Shown piece after piece: positions 1 to 11,000 of a stretch of DNA of 64,000 nt. Numbering within the stretch: the first letter of the stretch is position 1; each line of letters starts with the position of its first letter. Made by a program: the position numbers and the translations under genes. The notes under the pieces were generated by a model. That model was not told the origin of the DNA, ran no database searches, and saw only the letters and a list, made by a program, of their open reading frames with translations. Origin of the DNA: Sciurus carolinensis (lineage: Eukaryota; Chordata; Mammalia; Rodentia; Sciuridae); contig NC_062215.1 of NCBI RefSeq assembly GCF_902686445.1, forward strand, positions 27,798,750 through 27,862,749, read 5' to 3'.

Positions 1-861
1 ATTTGTTTTAATAATGGCCTTTCACATGCTAGTTATTGTGGGTGCAATGCAAAACAAAGAACGAGGGCATGTTCACACATAGCACCAGGAATACATTCTT
101 CACATTCCCTTGCAAGACTAGCCTCTCTTTATCCCAAACTTCTCATGTATAATCGAGATGATTCTTGGGGTAGGGAAGAAATTACTCCTAAGGCAATGAT
201 GAAATGTGAGATAAAAAAACCAAACAAATAAAACCTAAATTTAAAAGAGTAATTATATTGTCTGTGCTTACTATGAGTTATGATCATTCCTGAACACTGC
301 ACATGAATTGTTCCATTTAAGCCAAAATCCAAGTATTGTGTTAAACATACTGGAGTAACAAATCTTTGACCATCAGATGAAATCAAAGTTAAGTTCATCA
401 AACCAACTCTTAGATGCAGGGGAGCTGGAATATACAGTAAGCAAATAAATATGAGGAAAGAGGGAAGACAGGGTCCTACCTGAGTAGGTGAAACTGGCTT
501 GGTGGGCCAGATGCAGTCATAAACACAGCTCATGATGTGCCCATTACAAAAGTGTCCCTTCCCTTCTGATCTCCATAGACGAAACTTCTAGTACATGCAA
601 CCTCCTTTCTTCTTTCACTTGTCAATCCTTACTGTTCTCTATGTTTTTCAAGAATTAGAAGCTCTTGCATAGACATTGCTACAAACCTCCATTTCCTTTC
701 CTATTACTTAACTACTGTCCACTCACCCCCATCTTTTGTATCTTTATTGTTGTCCTATCAACAATAAGCTTCCTCAAAAGCTTACCCACTCTTCTTTCTT
801 AAGTTATTCCTACCTCTAACATGGATCCCAAATCTGAATTTTAAATTATGAATTCAGTTAT
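1..861. other. Unassigned sequence, no repeat recognised
   Basis: AT-rich sequence in which I recognise no interspersed repeat. The reverse strand carries an open frame across 129-533, described separately as an exon-like segment at 272-424. From about 540 to 860 the plus strand is pyrimidine-rich with no codon structure that I can support. Confidence 0.4.
272..424 (-). other. Exon-like open segment with splice-like borders (hypothetical)
   Basis: On the reverse strand a pyrimidine-rich stretch ending in TTCCAG stops at 425, and an open segment runs from 424 down to 272. It is followed by A|GTAAGC, a plausible donor. The segment is 153 bp (51 codons), so it is symmetric, entering and leaving in the same phase, and it lies inside a longer open frame (533-129). 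The peptide contains DGQRFVTPVCLTQYLDF and NGTIHVQCSG, with two Cys and possible N-glycosylation sites. I do not recognise the protein. A second donor-like CAG|GTAGGA lies at 481/480, but only 56 bp before the acceptor, too short for a normal intron. Open frames of this size also arise by chance in AT-rich DNA. Confidence 0.2.
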
Positions 862-1276
862 TATTTTATCAGCTTTTTCACTACTATGACCGAAAAGATC
901 TGACAAGAACAATTAGAGGAGCAAACATTTATTTGTGGGCTCCTGGTTTGAGAAGTTTCAGTCCATAGATGGCCGACTTCATTCCTCAGGGTCTGAGATG
1001 AGGCAGGACATCATGGCAGAAGTGTGGGGCGGAGAAAAGCAGTTATAAGCATGGTATCAGGAAGCAGAGGGAGACTATGCTCTGCTCACAAAATATACAT
1101 CCCAAATGTACGTCTCCAATGACCCACCTCCCCCAGCCACACCCTCCCTGTCTATAGTCACCCCTCAGCATGGATTAGGCTAAACCTCTTGTAACACAGT
1201 TATTTCATATCTAAACTGTCTTGCATTGTCTCATACATGAGCTTTTGGGGGACACTTAGTATCTAAACCTTAACAG
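862..1276 (+). mobile_element. hAT-like non-autonomous DNA transposon (URR1/Charlie-like)
   Basis: About 415 bp aligning end to end by eye with the copy at 41927-42345. Shared blocks are the start motif (TCAGCTTTTTCACT), 'GGGCTC..GGTTT', 'CAGTCCA', 'AGGCAGRACA', the CCTCCxxCAGxCACA block and the 'CATGAGCTTTTG.GGGACAC' end block. Its start is the reverse complement of the end of the element at 3441-4092, as expected for terminal inverted repeats. It is heavily mutated with no coding content. The class is an inference from overall resemblance to rodent URR1-type MITEs. Confidence 0.55.
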
Positions 1277-2029
1277 TTATTTATATCACATCACTATCTA
1301 ATTTACTATCTATCTATATTACTATCATATAGATGTATCTATATTAGAACAGGAAAAGCTCTGCTTCATAACAAATAGGCCTGGAATAGTAATGCTAGTA
1401 TAAAAATGTTTTATTGCTGGACATGCTTTAGGTTGCTTTCTTCCACTCAGTGACTCAGGGATCCAGGGCCTCTCCTTTTCAAACCTATGACCTAGGAGTA
1501 GAAGTGGCACAACCCCCCTTACATCTCGCTGTCCAGAACGGGGACATATGATCTCAGTTAAACTTTGAGGGAGACTTGTAAATGTAGTCACATGAGCACA
1601 GAAAGAAACCAATCAAATGGAACCACAAACTGTTTTCTCTACCACATCATCACTTAAGCTAAAGACCCCAGTCCAACTCATTGTCTTCCTCCTGAAACTA
1701 TAACCATTGCCTCTAAAAAACTATTTTCAATTGTCATTCACTACTTTGAGTATCTCAAACTTAAAATCATTCTTTTAAAAAAATCTTTATGCTTTATTAA
1801 TTATGTAAAATTTGATACTAAAGTTATTATTTCTTCTTTTAAAAAGAACTTACCCGCCCTTAGTATAGTATTAGTAAGCTATTCATTCCTAGTTGCTAGC
1901 CTGTGTTACTTTGAGCATGTAATCATGTTGTTTTCCTTCTGTTTTTCCTATAATATCCTTCAGAAATTATCTCCCTAAAAATGTTTCCTCTGTCTCTTTT
2001 CTGTTAAAGTAGATTTCAGATTTTTCCTA
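1277..2029. other. Unassigned sequence
   Basis: No repeat or gene recognised. The only open frame of note is a 95-codon reverse-strand one at 1325-1612, without similarity I know. Confidence 0.35.
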
Positions 2030-2430
2030 GCATCAAGCTGAAACCTTCAAGGGTCTCGGAGTCTTGCATAATCTGATCCCCTACCTTTTAGTTGACTTCA
2101 GCTTCCATTGTTTTTTAATATGTTCCCTATTATCTGGGCAAGACATTGTTCTTATGATCTCCTCCCTTGCGTTCCCTTTCTTACATTTAGCCCCTACTGT
2201 TTCTTGCAGTGGTCATCTCTTCCCAGCCTGAGGTACCTGAACTTTTATTCATAAATCCAAATCCTACTTGCCCTTCAAGACCCAACTTCTAGTCCACAGC
2301 TATGAGACTGTGTCTCTTCCTGGTCATGTGAATTCCTTTCTTTTTGTCTTTAGTTCAGCACTTCACTGTTTTTCCTTGTTTTATATTATATTTTCTCCTA
2401 AATTAGTGTATGAACAGTAATTCATGACTC
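2030..2430 (+). mobile_element. L2 LINE 3' fragment
   Basis: The order of phrases follows the L2 3' region: an 'ACCTTCAAGG...CATAATCTGATCCCCTACC' block, then 'CCAAATCCTACTTGCCCTTCAAGACCCA', then a Cys/Ser-rich pyrimidine stretch. It is old and strongly diverged, and its borders are approximate. Confidence 0.5.
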
Positions 2431-2599
2431 ATAGTTTTCTGAGAATTCCAGGACTCAGCTCTGTATGCTCATTTACATCCTATTTTTATCTTAACATCTT
2501 AACAAATCATAGCGAACTGTATACTTACAGTCAATTCTAAGTAAAATGAAAATATTGCAAGTTTAACAAAAGTGTAACTATACCAAGACTGTTAATTTC

Positions 2600-3435
2600 A
2601 TTTTTCTCTCTTTCTTCCAATGTTTTATTGGTACATTAGAGTTTTAAATAATGGTGGGATATGTTGTTATATACTTACATATTCATACATGCACACAGTG
2701 TAGCAATATAGCTTGACAATATCAGTCCCCAATATTTGCCCTTTCTTTCCCTTCTCTACCCCCTGGGGTATTTTTCCTATATTTTATTGCTCTCCCTCTG
2801 ATTTTCATGAGACACCCACCCCAACTATTCCTTTTCCTCTCTAGTTTATACATATGAGAAAAAACACGATCCTTGTTTGACCTTCTGAATTTGCCTTATT
2901 TTTCTTAATATAGTGGTCTTAAGTTCCATCCATATTCCTGCAAATGTAATCATTTTATTTTTCTTTATAAAAAGAAAAAACTGCATTGTGTATATATACC
3001 ATATTTTCTTTATTCACTCATCCACTGATGGATACCTAGGCTGGTTCCATAGTTTGCCTATTGTGGAATCATGCTGCTATAAACATGGGTATACCTGTTT
3101 GCTATAGTATGCTGATTTTAATTCTTTAATACTGAGGAGTGGTATAACTGGGTCATGAGAGTCTTTAGAGGAAACTCCTACTGATTTCTGTAGTGGTTGT
3201 ACTAATTTACAATCTCACCAACAGTGTAAAAGGGCTCCTTTTCCTCCACATGCTCTCCAGCATTTATTATTGTTCATATTCTTGATTGCTGTCATTCTGA
3301 CTGAAGTGAGATGAAATCTCAGGATAGTTTTGATTTGCATTTTCCTGATTGTTAATGATGTTTCTCATTTTTTCACATATTTGATGGCCATTTGTATTTC
3401 TTCTTTTGAGAAAATAAAATTTTTCATCTCTAAAA
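2600..3435 (-). mobile_element. L1 3' end, reverse strand, 5'-truncated
   Basis: Read on the plus strand this is the reverse complement of L1 3'UTR plus the end of ORF2: a 'GTTCCATCCATATTCCTGCAAATG' block, 'CACTCATCCACTGATGGATACCTAGGCTGGTTCCAT', then 'CCAACAGTGTAAAAGGGCTCC' and 'GATTTGCATTTTCCTGATTG'. These match the corresponding segments of the L1 at 6136-12112 in inverted order. Frames are destroyed. The L1 sequence stops abruptly at about 3435, next to a hAT-like terminus. Confidence 0.85.
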
Positions 3436-3440
3436 GTGTT

Positions 3441-4092
3441 CTTTTCAGGTCTTTTGGTCACAGCAGCAAAAGAAAAAACAAAAAGCTGACTAAAACAAAC
3501 ATTGGTATAAAGAAATGGGATCTTTGCTGTTGCTGTGACTAAACTGATCATGTGGTTCAGAAGGTTTTGGAGCTTTTTGGAATTTATGAGAGGAATTTGG
3601 AGAAGTTCAGCAATGCAAGCTGGAAATGCTTTTGAGTGTTGAAAGTGGAACTTAATGGAGCTCAGAAGACCAGAATGCTAATAGGACTGTGTACAGAAAA
3701 GACAGGTCTCAAGAGGTTTCAGAGGAGAAGGAGGACACTATTGGTAATTGGACTAGAGACCATTTGTGTTATGTTCTGGCTAAGAAGTTGTCTGCATTTT
3801 GCCTGTGTGTTCTGACACATTCTGTAAGGATGATTTAGAAAGTGATGGACTTCTTAATCTGTCTCTGCCTCTGTCTCTCTCTGTCTCTCTCCTTCCTGGT
3901 GTGATATCTTGAGCTGCTTTCCTCCACCATATTCTTCTGCTATGATGGTTTGCCTCACCTCAAGCCCTGAGGAATGGAGCCAGCTGTCTAGGGACTGAGA
4001 TTTTTGAAACTGTGAGCCCCCAAGTAATATTTTCCTCTAAAATTGTTCTTGTCTGGACTTTTGGTTACAGCAGTAAAAAGTTGGCTTACATG
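3441..4092 (+). mobile_element. hAT-like DNA transposon with an extra terminus
   Basis: The right end (about 4050-4092, CTTTTGGTTACAGCAG followed by an AAAAAGTTGGCT-type tail) is the reverse complement of the starts of the elements at 862 and 41927. A degenerate inverted copy of that terminus is seen near 3520-3545 (TTGCTGTTGCTGTGACTAA). A further terminus in the same orientation as the right end occupies about 3445-3505, so two elements or a duplicated end are present. The interior contains a (CTCTGTCT)n-like pyrimidine patch at about 3860-3895. No coding capacity. Confidence 0.5.
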
Positions 4093-5028
4093 TTTTTTGT
4101 TTGTTTGTTTGTTTTTGTGAATTCTACCAGATTGGTTTTTTCTTGGTTTATTGTCAGGGGCATATAAACTTTTTATAAGGCACCAAAAAAGCTTCTATAA
4201 CATAAATACTCTTACATTAACCAACAATAAGAAGTTTAATTGACCCAAATATTATATACAACATTGATTCAGTATTAAATATATGGACACTGACCATTTC
4301 TGGACAACTTTAGTGTCTAAAACCAATTCACCTCATCTACTTCAGAATTGAGGACTTGTACATTAAGGTTTTCCTGAAGATTTAGATCTCCCATCAACAT
4401 ATTCAGCAGTTCTACCAGATATTTATGCTTCTCTTCAAATTTGGCTATGGGGTTTTGGGATTTGAGGACTCATCGTTATTACAGTCTGTTTACATGTATT
4501 TTCTTGAACATATAGATCCTATCAATGAATTTTTGCTTGTCCAGCAGGAGTGGCAAGAAGTAAATCCACCTTGTAGATGGTTGCCTTATTTCTTGTTTCC
4601 TTTAAATCCTTTCTATCACTAGAGAGTTATTTTCTGTGCCCAGACATTCTTGCATGAAGTCTTTGCCCTTTAGTTTCCTAACCTCTTCTTTAGTATACTC
4701 CTATAAAAATTCCTCAAACTCTCTCAAATAGATACCTAACTATGAAAACCACCCATGACTATATGCATGTGACACTTGCCTAATGAGGAGAATTACAAAA
4801 AAATGATTCAGGATATTAACTTTTTGGTTTTTTTCAGTTTGTTCCACATAGGGTAATTCTCTAGGACTTATGGCTTCCATATTATCAGCCTTATCTTTAA
4901 TAATTTTCTTGCAGCCCCTCAATGATGTGGAGATGTCTAAGAGAGTCTTTGTTCTATAAGTCCCTGTGAATGATAAACTGAAATGGATATTTGAGGAAAC
5001 TCTGAATTCAGAGTCTAAGTTCAGAAAA
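4093..5028. other. Unassigned; a (TTTG)n patch and possible degraded coding fragments on minus
   Basis: A short TTTG microsatellite lies at about 4096-4115. On the reverse strand, broken frames between about 4930 and 4330 give peptide-like pieces such as ELPYVEQTEKNQKVN, KLKGKDFMQECLGTEN and KFEEKHKYLVELL. They could be remnants of a processed pseudogene, but I recognise no parent and there are many stops. Confidence 0.25.
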
Positions 5029-5165
5029 CTCTGAATCTAGTTCCAGTTCTGCCGCTGACTCCCTGAGTGACCAGGGACAAGCCAATGAATCTCCCTACAC
5101 CTTGGGTTCCTCATTTGTAAAGTGACAGAGTTGGACCAGATGATTTCTGAGGCCCATTTGCAATC
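5029..5165 (+). mobile_element. MIR SINE
   Basis: The MIR core is readable: 'TCTGCCGCTGACTCCCTGAGTGACC..GGGACAAGCCAATGAATCTCCCT', then 'TTCCTCATTTGTAAAGTGACAGAG'. Ancient tRNA-derived SINE in the forward orientation. Confidence 0.8.
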
Positions 5166-6123
5166 TTCTTTGCTGTAATTTTTTCATCATATTCATTGTG
5201 ATTTGCAAAGAGAGGAGAATTTTGAGCAAAGCTTTTGATTTAAAGTCTGTGCTCAGAAGCACTGCTTAACAGGTACAGTGCATACTAATGAGGGGATTTA
5301 GATCTTTCAGAGGCTGAGCTCCATTGACCACCAAAGTCTTGCTTCTCTTGAGTTCCGGATCCCAGAATACTCATTTCCAGATCTAATCTTCATTCCTCAG
5401 GGTGATCATAAATAACAATAAAAAACAAAAATTTTTTAAAGAAATTCAAGCGTGATATAGACCAGCCTGACAAATATGAATCCCATGTTTACCAACCCAC
5501 CAGAGTGTGCCTAGAAAGAGAACAATCAACTTGTGACTTGTAAAATATGTTTCAATGTCTAAATTTTTTTTAAAAAACATGCAATATCATCAAACTAAAT
5601 ACATAATAGAATATGGAAAACCATATTGTTTTATTCTTGAACATAGAGCATAGATGGTACTCACTAAATATTGGCTAAATTAACAGGCTATAATTAAATG
5701 TTAATAATGTATTTTCTATGATTAATAATCTCAGCATTTGATTCTCAAGTTCTTAATTTTAAAAAATGATAGAAATTACAAATACTAACCCTTGTCATTT
5801 TCGTGAGGATTAAGAGATAATTTATGTGTAAGTACTTCGTAAAATGAAAAGTTTTAAAATGTGTGCTGAGATAGTAATTACAATGTAACTGGGGATAAAA
5901 CTTACCAATATTTGGCAATACTATAAATTTACTCTTGAATGGAAAGTAAGTCCTTAAGTGCTACACCAGGTCTTAGTAAGCTTTTGTAGGTCTCCTAGGA
6001 ATCTAACTCCCCTAAATAACAGGGAACCATGAATATAATTGGTTCTATGGGAAAATGCATCCCATTTTCCAACTTAACTTTTCAAGCATACATACTTATA
6101 AATTGGAAACATATAAAGTTTAA
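5166..6123. other. Unassigned AT-rich sequence
   Basis: No repeat or gene recognised up to the L1 target-site duplication. Confidence 0.4.
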
Positions 6124-6135
6124 AACACAACTGTG

Positions 6136-6962
6136 GGGGGATCCAAGATGGCGGACTAGAGGGTGACTGCATCTCCCGTCACTCCAGAACTCAGGATTCA
6201 AGAAGGGGAGGTATTGAGAGACTTGGACCAACATAGAGCCGCGGGGTGAGTCTCTTCCACCGGGTGAAGCTCGGCCCGGGCGGCAGGCCTGGACAGTAGG
6301 CAGCTTCTCAGACCAGGGCAGGGCAGCAAGAGACTTCCCCAAATAGCCCTGCTTCCTTCGGCCGCAGGCGCAATCCACAGCCAGCTTCTCGGAGCAGGCC
6401 GCCCAGTGAGAGCTTTTCCACACAGAGCCAACCCCAAGCCCTGGACCCAGAAGCGGGCCCGGCCCGCAGACAGCTTCTCAGACCAGGGCAGGGCAGCGAG
6501 AGACTTCTCCAAGCAGCTCTGCTCTCTCCAGCGGCAGGCGGGGTCCACAGCCAGCTTCTTGGAGCAGGCCCGCCCAGTGAGAGCTTTTCCACACTGAGCC
6601 AACCCCAAGCCCTGAACCCAGCGGTGGGCCCCGGCCTGCAAGTGGCTTCTGGGACCAAGGCAGGACAGGGAGAGGCTTTCCCCGAGCAGCCTGGCTCCCT
6701 CAGGTGGGGACAGGCCCTGTCTATAGCCAGCTTCTAGGAGCGAGACCTCCCAGTGAGAGGATTTCCACGCAGAACCAGCTCCCAGTCCTGGACCCAGTAG
6801 CTGGCTAGGGGCAGCTTTCTTCGGAAGCACTGCATTATCAAGTTCCTCCAAGACTTCTCGCTACTGAAGGCTGGGAGGTGATACACTGAAAATCTACAGG
6901 GACACTATAAGCCAATAAAGGAAAACTGCAATATCTCAGAGTCCCACTGATATCTGACCAAT
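6136..6962 (+). promoter_or_regulatory. L1 5'UTR / internal Pol II promoter with YY1-like site
   Basis: GC-rich, CpG-containing sequence in a strongly AT-rich neighbourhood. It begins with a G-run and has AAGATGGCGG at 6145-6154, a good YY1 core at the same position relative to the 5' end as in primate L1, where YY1 fixes accurate initiation. Downstream come about three 170-bp monomers. ORF1 starts at 6963. Promoter function is inferred from position and motif. Confidence 0.75.
6262..6805 (+). repeat. About three tandem ~170-bp monomers in the L1 5'UTR
   Basis: The phrase '(A/G)GCTTCTCAGACCAGGGCAGG' or its variant recurs at 6302, 6472 and 6644, giving periods of 170 and 172 bp. Within each unit 'CCACAGCCAGCTTCT.GGAGC', 'CCCAGTGAGAG..TTTCCACRC' and 'AGCC..CCCAAGCCCTG.ACCCAG' follow in the same order. 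The third unit is more diverged. The layout resembles mouse L1 monomer promoters. Confidence 0.85.
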
Positions 6963-8012
6963 ATGAGAAAACAAGGGAAGAAAATGTCCCAAACAAACCT
7001 AGATACTATATCAATAAAACCCAATGACAGTACAGCAGAAGAAATGTCAGAAAGGGAGTTCAGAATGTACATAATTAAAACAATCAGGGAAGCAAACAAG
7101 GAAACGAAAGAGCAAATGCAGGCATTGAAGGAAGAGATGAAAGAGCAAATGCAGGCATTAAATGATCACACCAATCAACAGTTAAAAGAGCAAATATGGG
7201 AAGCAAAAGATCATTTCAATAAAGAGTTAGAGATACTGAAAACAAACAAACAAACAAACACAAATCCTTGAAATGAAGGAAACAATAAACCAAGTTAAAA
7301 ACTCCATAGAAAGCATAACCAATAGGACAGAACACCTGGAAGACAGAACCTCAGACATTAAAGAGAAAATATTTAATCTTGAAAACAAAGTTGACCAAAC
7401 AGAGAAGACGGTAAGAAATCATGAACAGAATCTACAAGAATTATGGGATGTCATGAAAAGGCCAAATTTAAGAATTATTGGGATTGAGGAAGGCTTAGAG
7501 AAACAAACCAAAGGAATGAACAATCTATTCAATGAAATAATATCAGAAAATTTCCCAAATCTGAAGAATGAAATGGAAAACCAAGTACAAGAGGCTTATA
7601 GGAATCCAAATATACAAAATTACAAAAGACCCACACCAAGGCACATCATTATGAAAATACCTAACATACAAAATAAAGACAGAATTTTAAAGGCTGCAAG
7701 AGAAAAGAATCAAATTACATTCAGGGGGAAACCAATAAGAATATCAGCAGATTTTCCAATCCAGACCCTAAAAGCTAGAAGGGCCTGGAACAACATTTAC
7801 CAAGCCCTGAAAGAAAATGGATGCCAACCAAGAATCTTATACCCAGCAAAACTTTCAGATTTGACGACAAAATAAAATCCTTCCATGATAAACAAAAGCT
7901 AAAAGAATTTACAAAAAGAAAGCCGGCATTACAGAACATTCTTAGCAAAATATTCCATGAGGAAGAGATGAAAAACAAAGATGCAAATCAGCAACGGGAG
8001 GAACTAGCCTAA
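6963..8012 (+). pseudogene. L1 ORF1 (RNA-binding chaperone), two frameshifts
   Basis: ORF1p is the trimeric nucleic-acid chaperone that coats L1 RNA. Here it is spread over three frames: 6963-7271, 7273-7875 and the frame ending at 8012. The N-terminal part is a charged coiled coil with a near-perfect internal repeat of KEQMQAL (about residues 48-67). The middle part holds the RRM-like domain (RPNLRIIGIEEG). The C-terminal domain is recognisable by PRHIIMKIPN, KDRILKAAREK and RRAWNNIYQALKENG. The first break falls in an (AAAC)n tract at about 7243-7262, a likely slippage site. The second is at about 7850-7860, near the codons for ILYPAKLSF. The C-terminal tail ends in a short Lys/Glu-rich stretch. 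Confidence 0.9.
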
Positions 8013-8059
8013 AGGAATAGCCTAATAAAGGAGAAATCAAATCATGTCAAAAAACAAAA

Positions 8060-11000
8060 ATGAGTCAAATGAGTGGGAATACAAATCATATCACAATAAT
8101 AAACGTGAATATTAATGGCCTGAACTCATCAGTCAAAAGACATAGACTGGCAGATTAGATTAAAAAGAAAAATCCAACAATATGCTGCCTGCAAGAGACT
8201 CATCTCATAGAAAGAGATACCCACAGACTAAAGGTGAAAGGATGGGGAAAAACATACCATGCACACGGACACAGCAAAAAAGCTGGAGTATCCATCCTCA
8301 TTTCAGATAATATGGACTTCAAGCCAAAACTAGTCAGAAGGGATAAAGAAGGACATTACATACTGCTTAACGGAAGCATAAATCAGCAAGACATAACAAT
8401 CATAAATATCTATGCCCAGAACATTGGTTCATCCATGTACATCAAACAAATCCTTCTCAATTCAAGAAATCAAATAGACCACAACATAATAATACTAGGC
8501 AATTTTAACACACCTCTCTCACCACTGGATAGATCTTCCAAACAAAAATTGAATAAAGAAACCATAGATCTCAATAACACAATCAACAATTTGGACGTAA
8601 CAGACATATATAGAATATACCATCGAACAAAGAATGAATACACTTTCTTCTCAGCAGCACATGGATCCTTCTCTAAAATAGACCATATTTTATGCCACAA
8701 AGCTACTGTTAGCAAATACAAGAAGATAGAGATACTACCTTGTACTCTATCAGATCATAATGGATTGAAATTAGAAGTAAATGACAGAATAAAAAACAGA
8801 AACTTCTCTAATACCTGGAGATCAAATAATATGCTATTATATGATGAATGGATAACAGAAGACCTCGGGAGGGAAATAAAAAAATTCTTAGAAGTAAACG
8901 AGAACAAAGACACATCATATCAAAATCTCTGGGACACTATGAAAGCAGTACTTAGAGGAAGATTTATTTCATGGGGCGCCTTCTACAAAAGAAGTAAAAA
9001 TCAACCAATAAACGACTTAAAACTACAGCTCAAAGCCCTAGAAAAAGAAGAGCAGACCAATACCAAAAGTAGTAGAAGACAGGAAATAGTTAAAATCAGA
9101 GCCAAAATCAACGAAATTGAAACAAAAGAAACAATTGGAAAAATTAACAAAATAGTTGGTTCTTTGAAAAAATAAACAAAATTGATAAACCCTAACTAAC
9201 TTTGTTAGCCACACTAACAAAGAGAAAGAGGGAGAAAACTCAAATTACTAAAACTCAGAATGAACAAGGAAATATCACAACAGATACGAGTGAAATACAA
9301 AACATAATTAGAAGCTATTTGAAAATCTATATTCCAACAAAACAGAAAACCTTGATGACATCAACAAGTTTCCAGAGACATATGAATTACCTAAACTGAA
9401 CCAGGAGGACATACACAACTTAAATAAATGAATTTCAAGTAATGAAATAGAAGAGGTCATCAAAAGCCTACCAACAAAGAAAAGTCTGGGACCAGATGGG
9501 TTCTCAGCCGAGTTCTACAAAACCTTTAAAGAAGAGCTCATTCCAATACTCCTCAAAGTATTCCATGAAATAGAAGAGGAGGGAACCCTCCCAAACTCAT
9601 CCTATGAGGCCAATATCACCTTGATACCTAAACCAGACAGAGACACATTGAGGAAAGAAGATTTCAGACCAATATCCTTAATGAACATCAATGCAAAAAT
9701 TCTCAACAAAATTTTAGCAAATCACATACAAAAATATATTAAAAAGATAGTGCACCATGATCAACTGGGTTTTATCCCAGGGATGCAAGGTTGGTTCAAC
9801 ATCTGGAAATCAATAAATATAATTCACCATATCAACAGACTTAAAGTTAAAATCACATGATTATTTCGATAGATGCAGAAAAAGCATTTGATAAAATACA
9901 GCATCCCTTTATGCTCAAAACACTAGAAAAAATAGGGATAGTGGGAACATTCCTTAACATTGTAAAGGCCATCTACGCTAAGCCCACGGCCAATATCATT
10001 CTAAATGGTGAAAAACTGAAAGCATTCCCCTGAAAAACTGGAACAAGGCAGGGATGCCCTCTTTCACCACTTCTATTCAACATCATCCTTGAAACTCTAG
10101 CCAGAGCAATTAGACAAACCAAAGAAATTAAAGTGATACAAATAGGAAAAGAAGAACTCAAACTATCCCTGTTCGCTGATGACATGATTATATATTTAGA
10201 GGAACCTGGAAATTCCACCAGAAAACTTTTAGAACTCATAAGTGAATTCAGTAAAGTAGCAGGTTACAAGATCAATGCTCATAAATCCAATGCATTTTTA
10301 TACATAAGTGATGAATCTTCAGAAAGAGAAGTTAGGAAAACTACCCCATTCACAATAGCCTTGAAAAAAATAAAATACTTGGGAATCAATGTCACAAAAG
10401 AGTTGAAAGACCTCTACAATGAGAACTGCAGAGCAGTAAAGAAAGAAATTAAAGAAAATCTTAGAAGATGGAACGATCTCCCATGTTCTTGGATAGGCAG
10501 AATTAATGTTGTCAAAATGGCCATACTACCAAAAGTGCTATACAGATTCAATGCAATTCCAATTAAAATCCCAGTGACATACCTTACAGAAATAGAGCAA
10601 GCAATTATGAAATTCATCTGGAAGATAAGAAACCCAGAATAACTAAAGCGATCCTTAGCAGAAAGAGTGAAGCAGGGGGTATCGCAATACCAGATTTTCA
10701 ACTCTACTACAAAGCAATAGTAATAAAAACGGCATGGTATTGGTACCAAAATAGACAGGTGGATCAATGGTACAGAATAGAGGACATGGACACAAACCCA
10801 AATAAATACAATTTTCTCATATTAGACAAAGGGACCAAAATTATGCAATGGAGAAAAGATAGCCTCTTCAACAAATAATGCTGGGAAAACTGGAAATCCA
10901 TATGCAACAGAATGAAATTAAACCCGTATCTCTCACCCTGCACAAAACTCAACTCAATATGGATCAAGACCTCAGAATCAGACCAGAGACACTTCATCTT

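Noticed and set aside
6302..6805. CRISPR array
   Set aside because: The 170-bp units are tandem L1 promoter monomers with no spacer-repeat alternation, and the genome is mammalian.
6198..6851. Long minus-strand open frame of about 217 codons in the GC-rich L1 5'UTR
   Set aside because: Its repeated peptide (CGKALTG, SWLW) simply mirrors the 170-bp monomers read in antisense. GC-rich tandem repeats keep frames open without coding.
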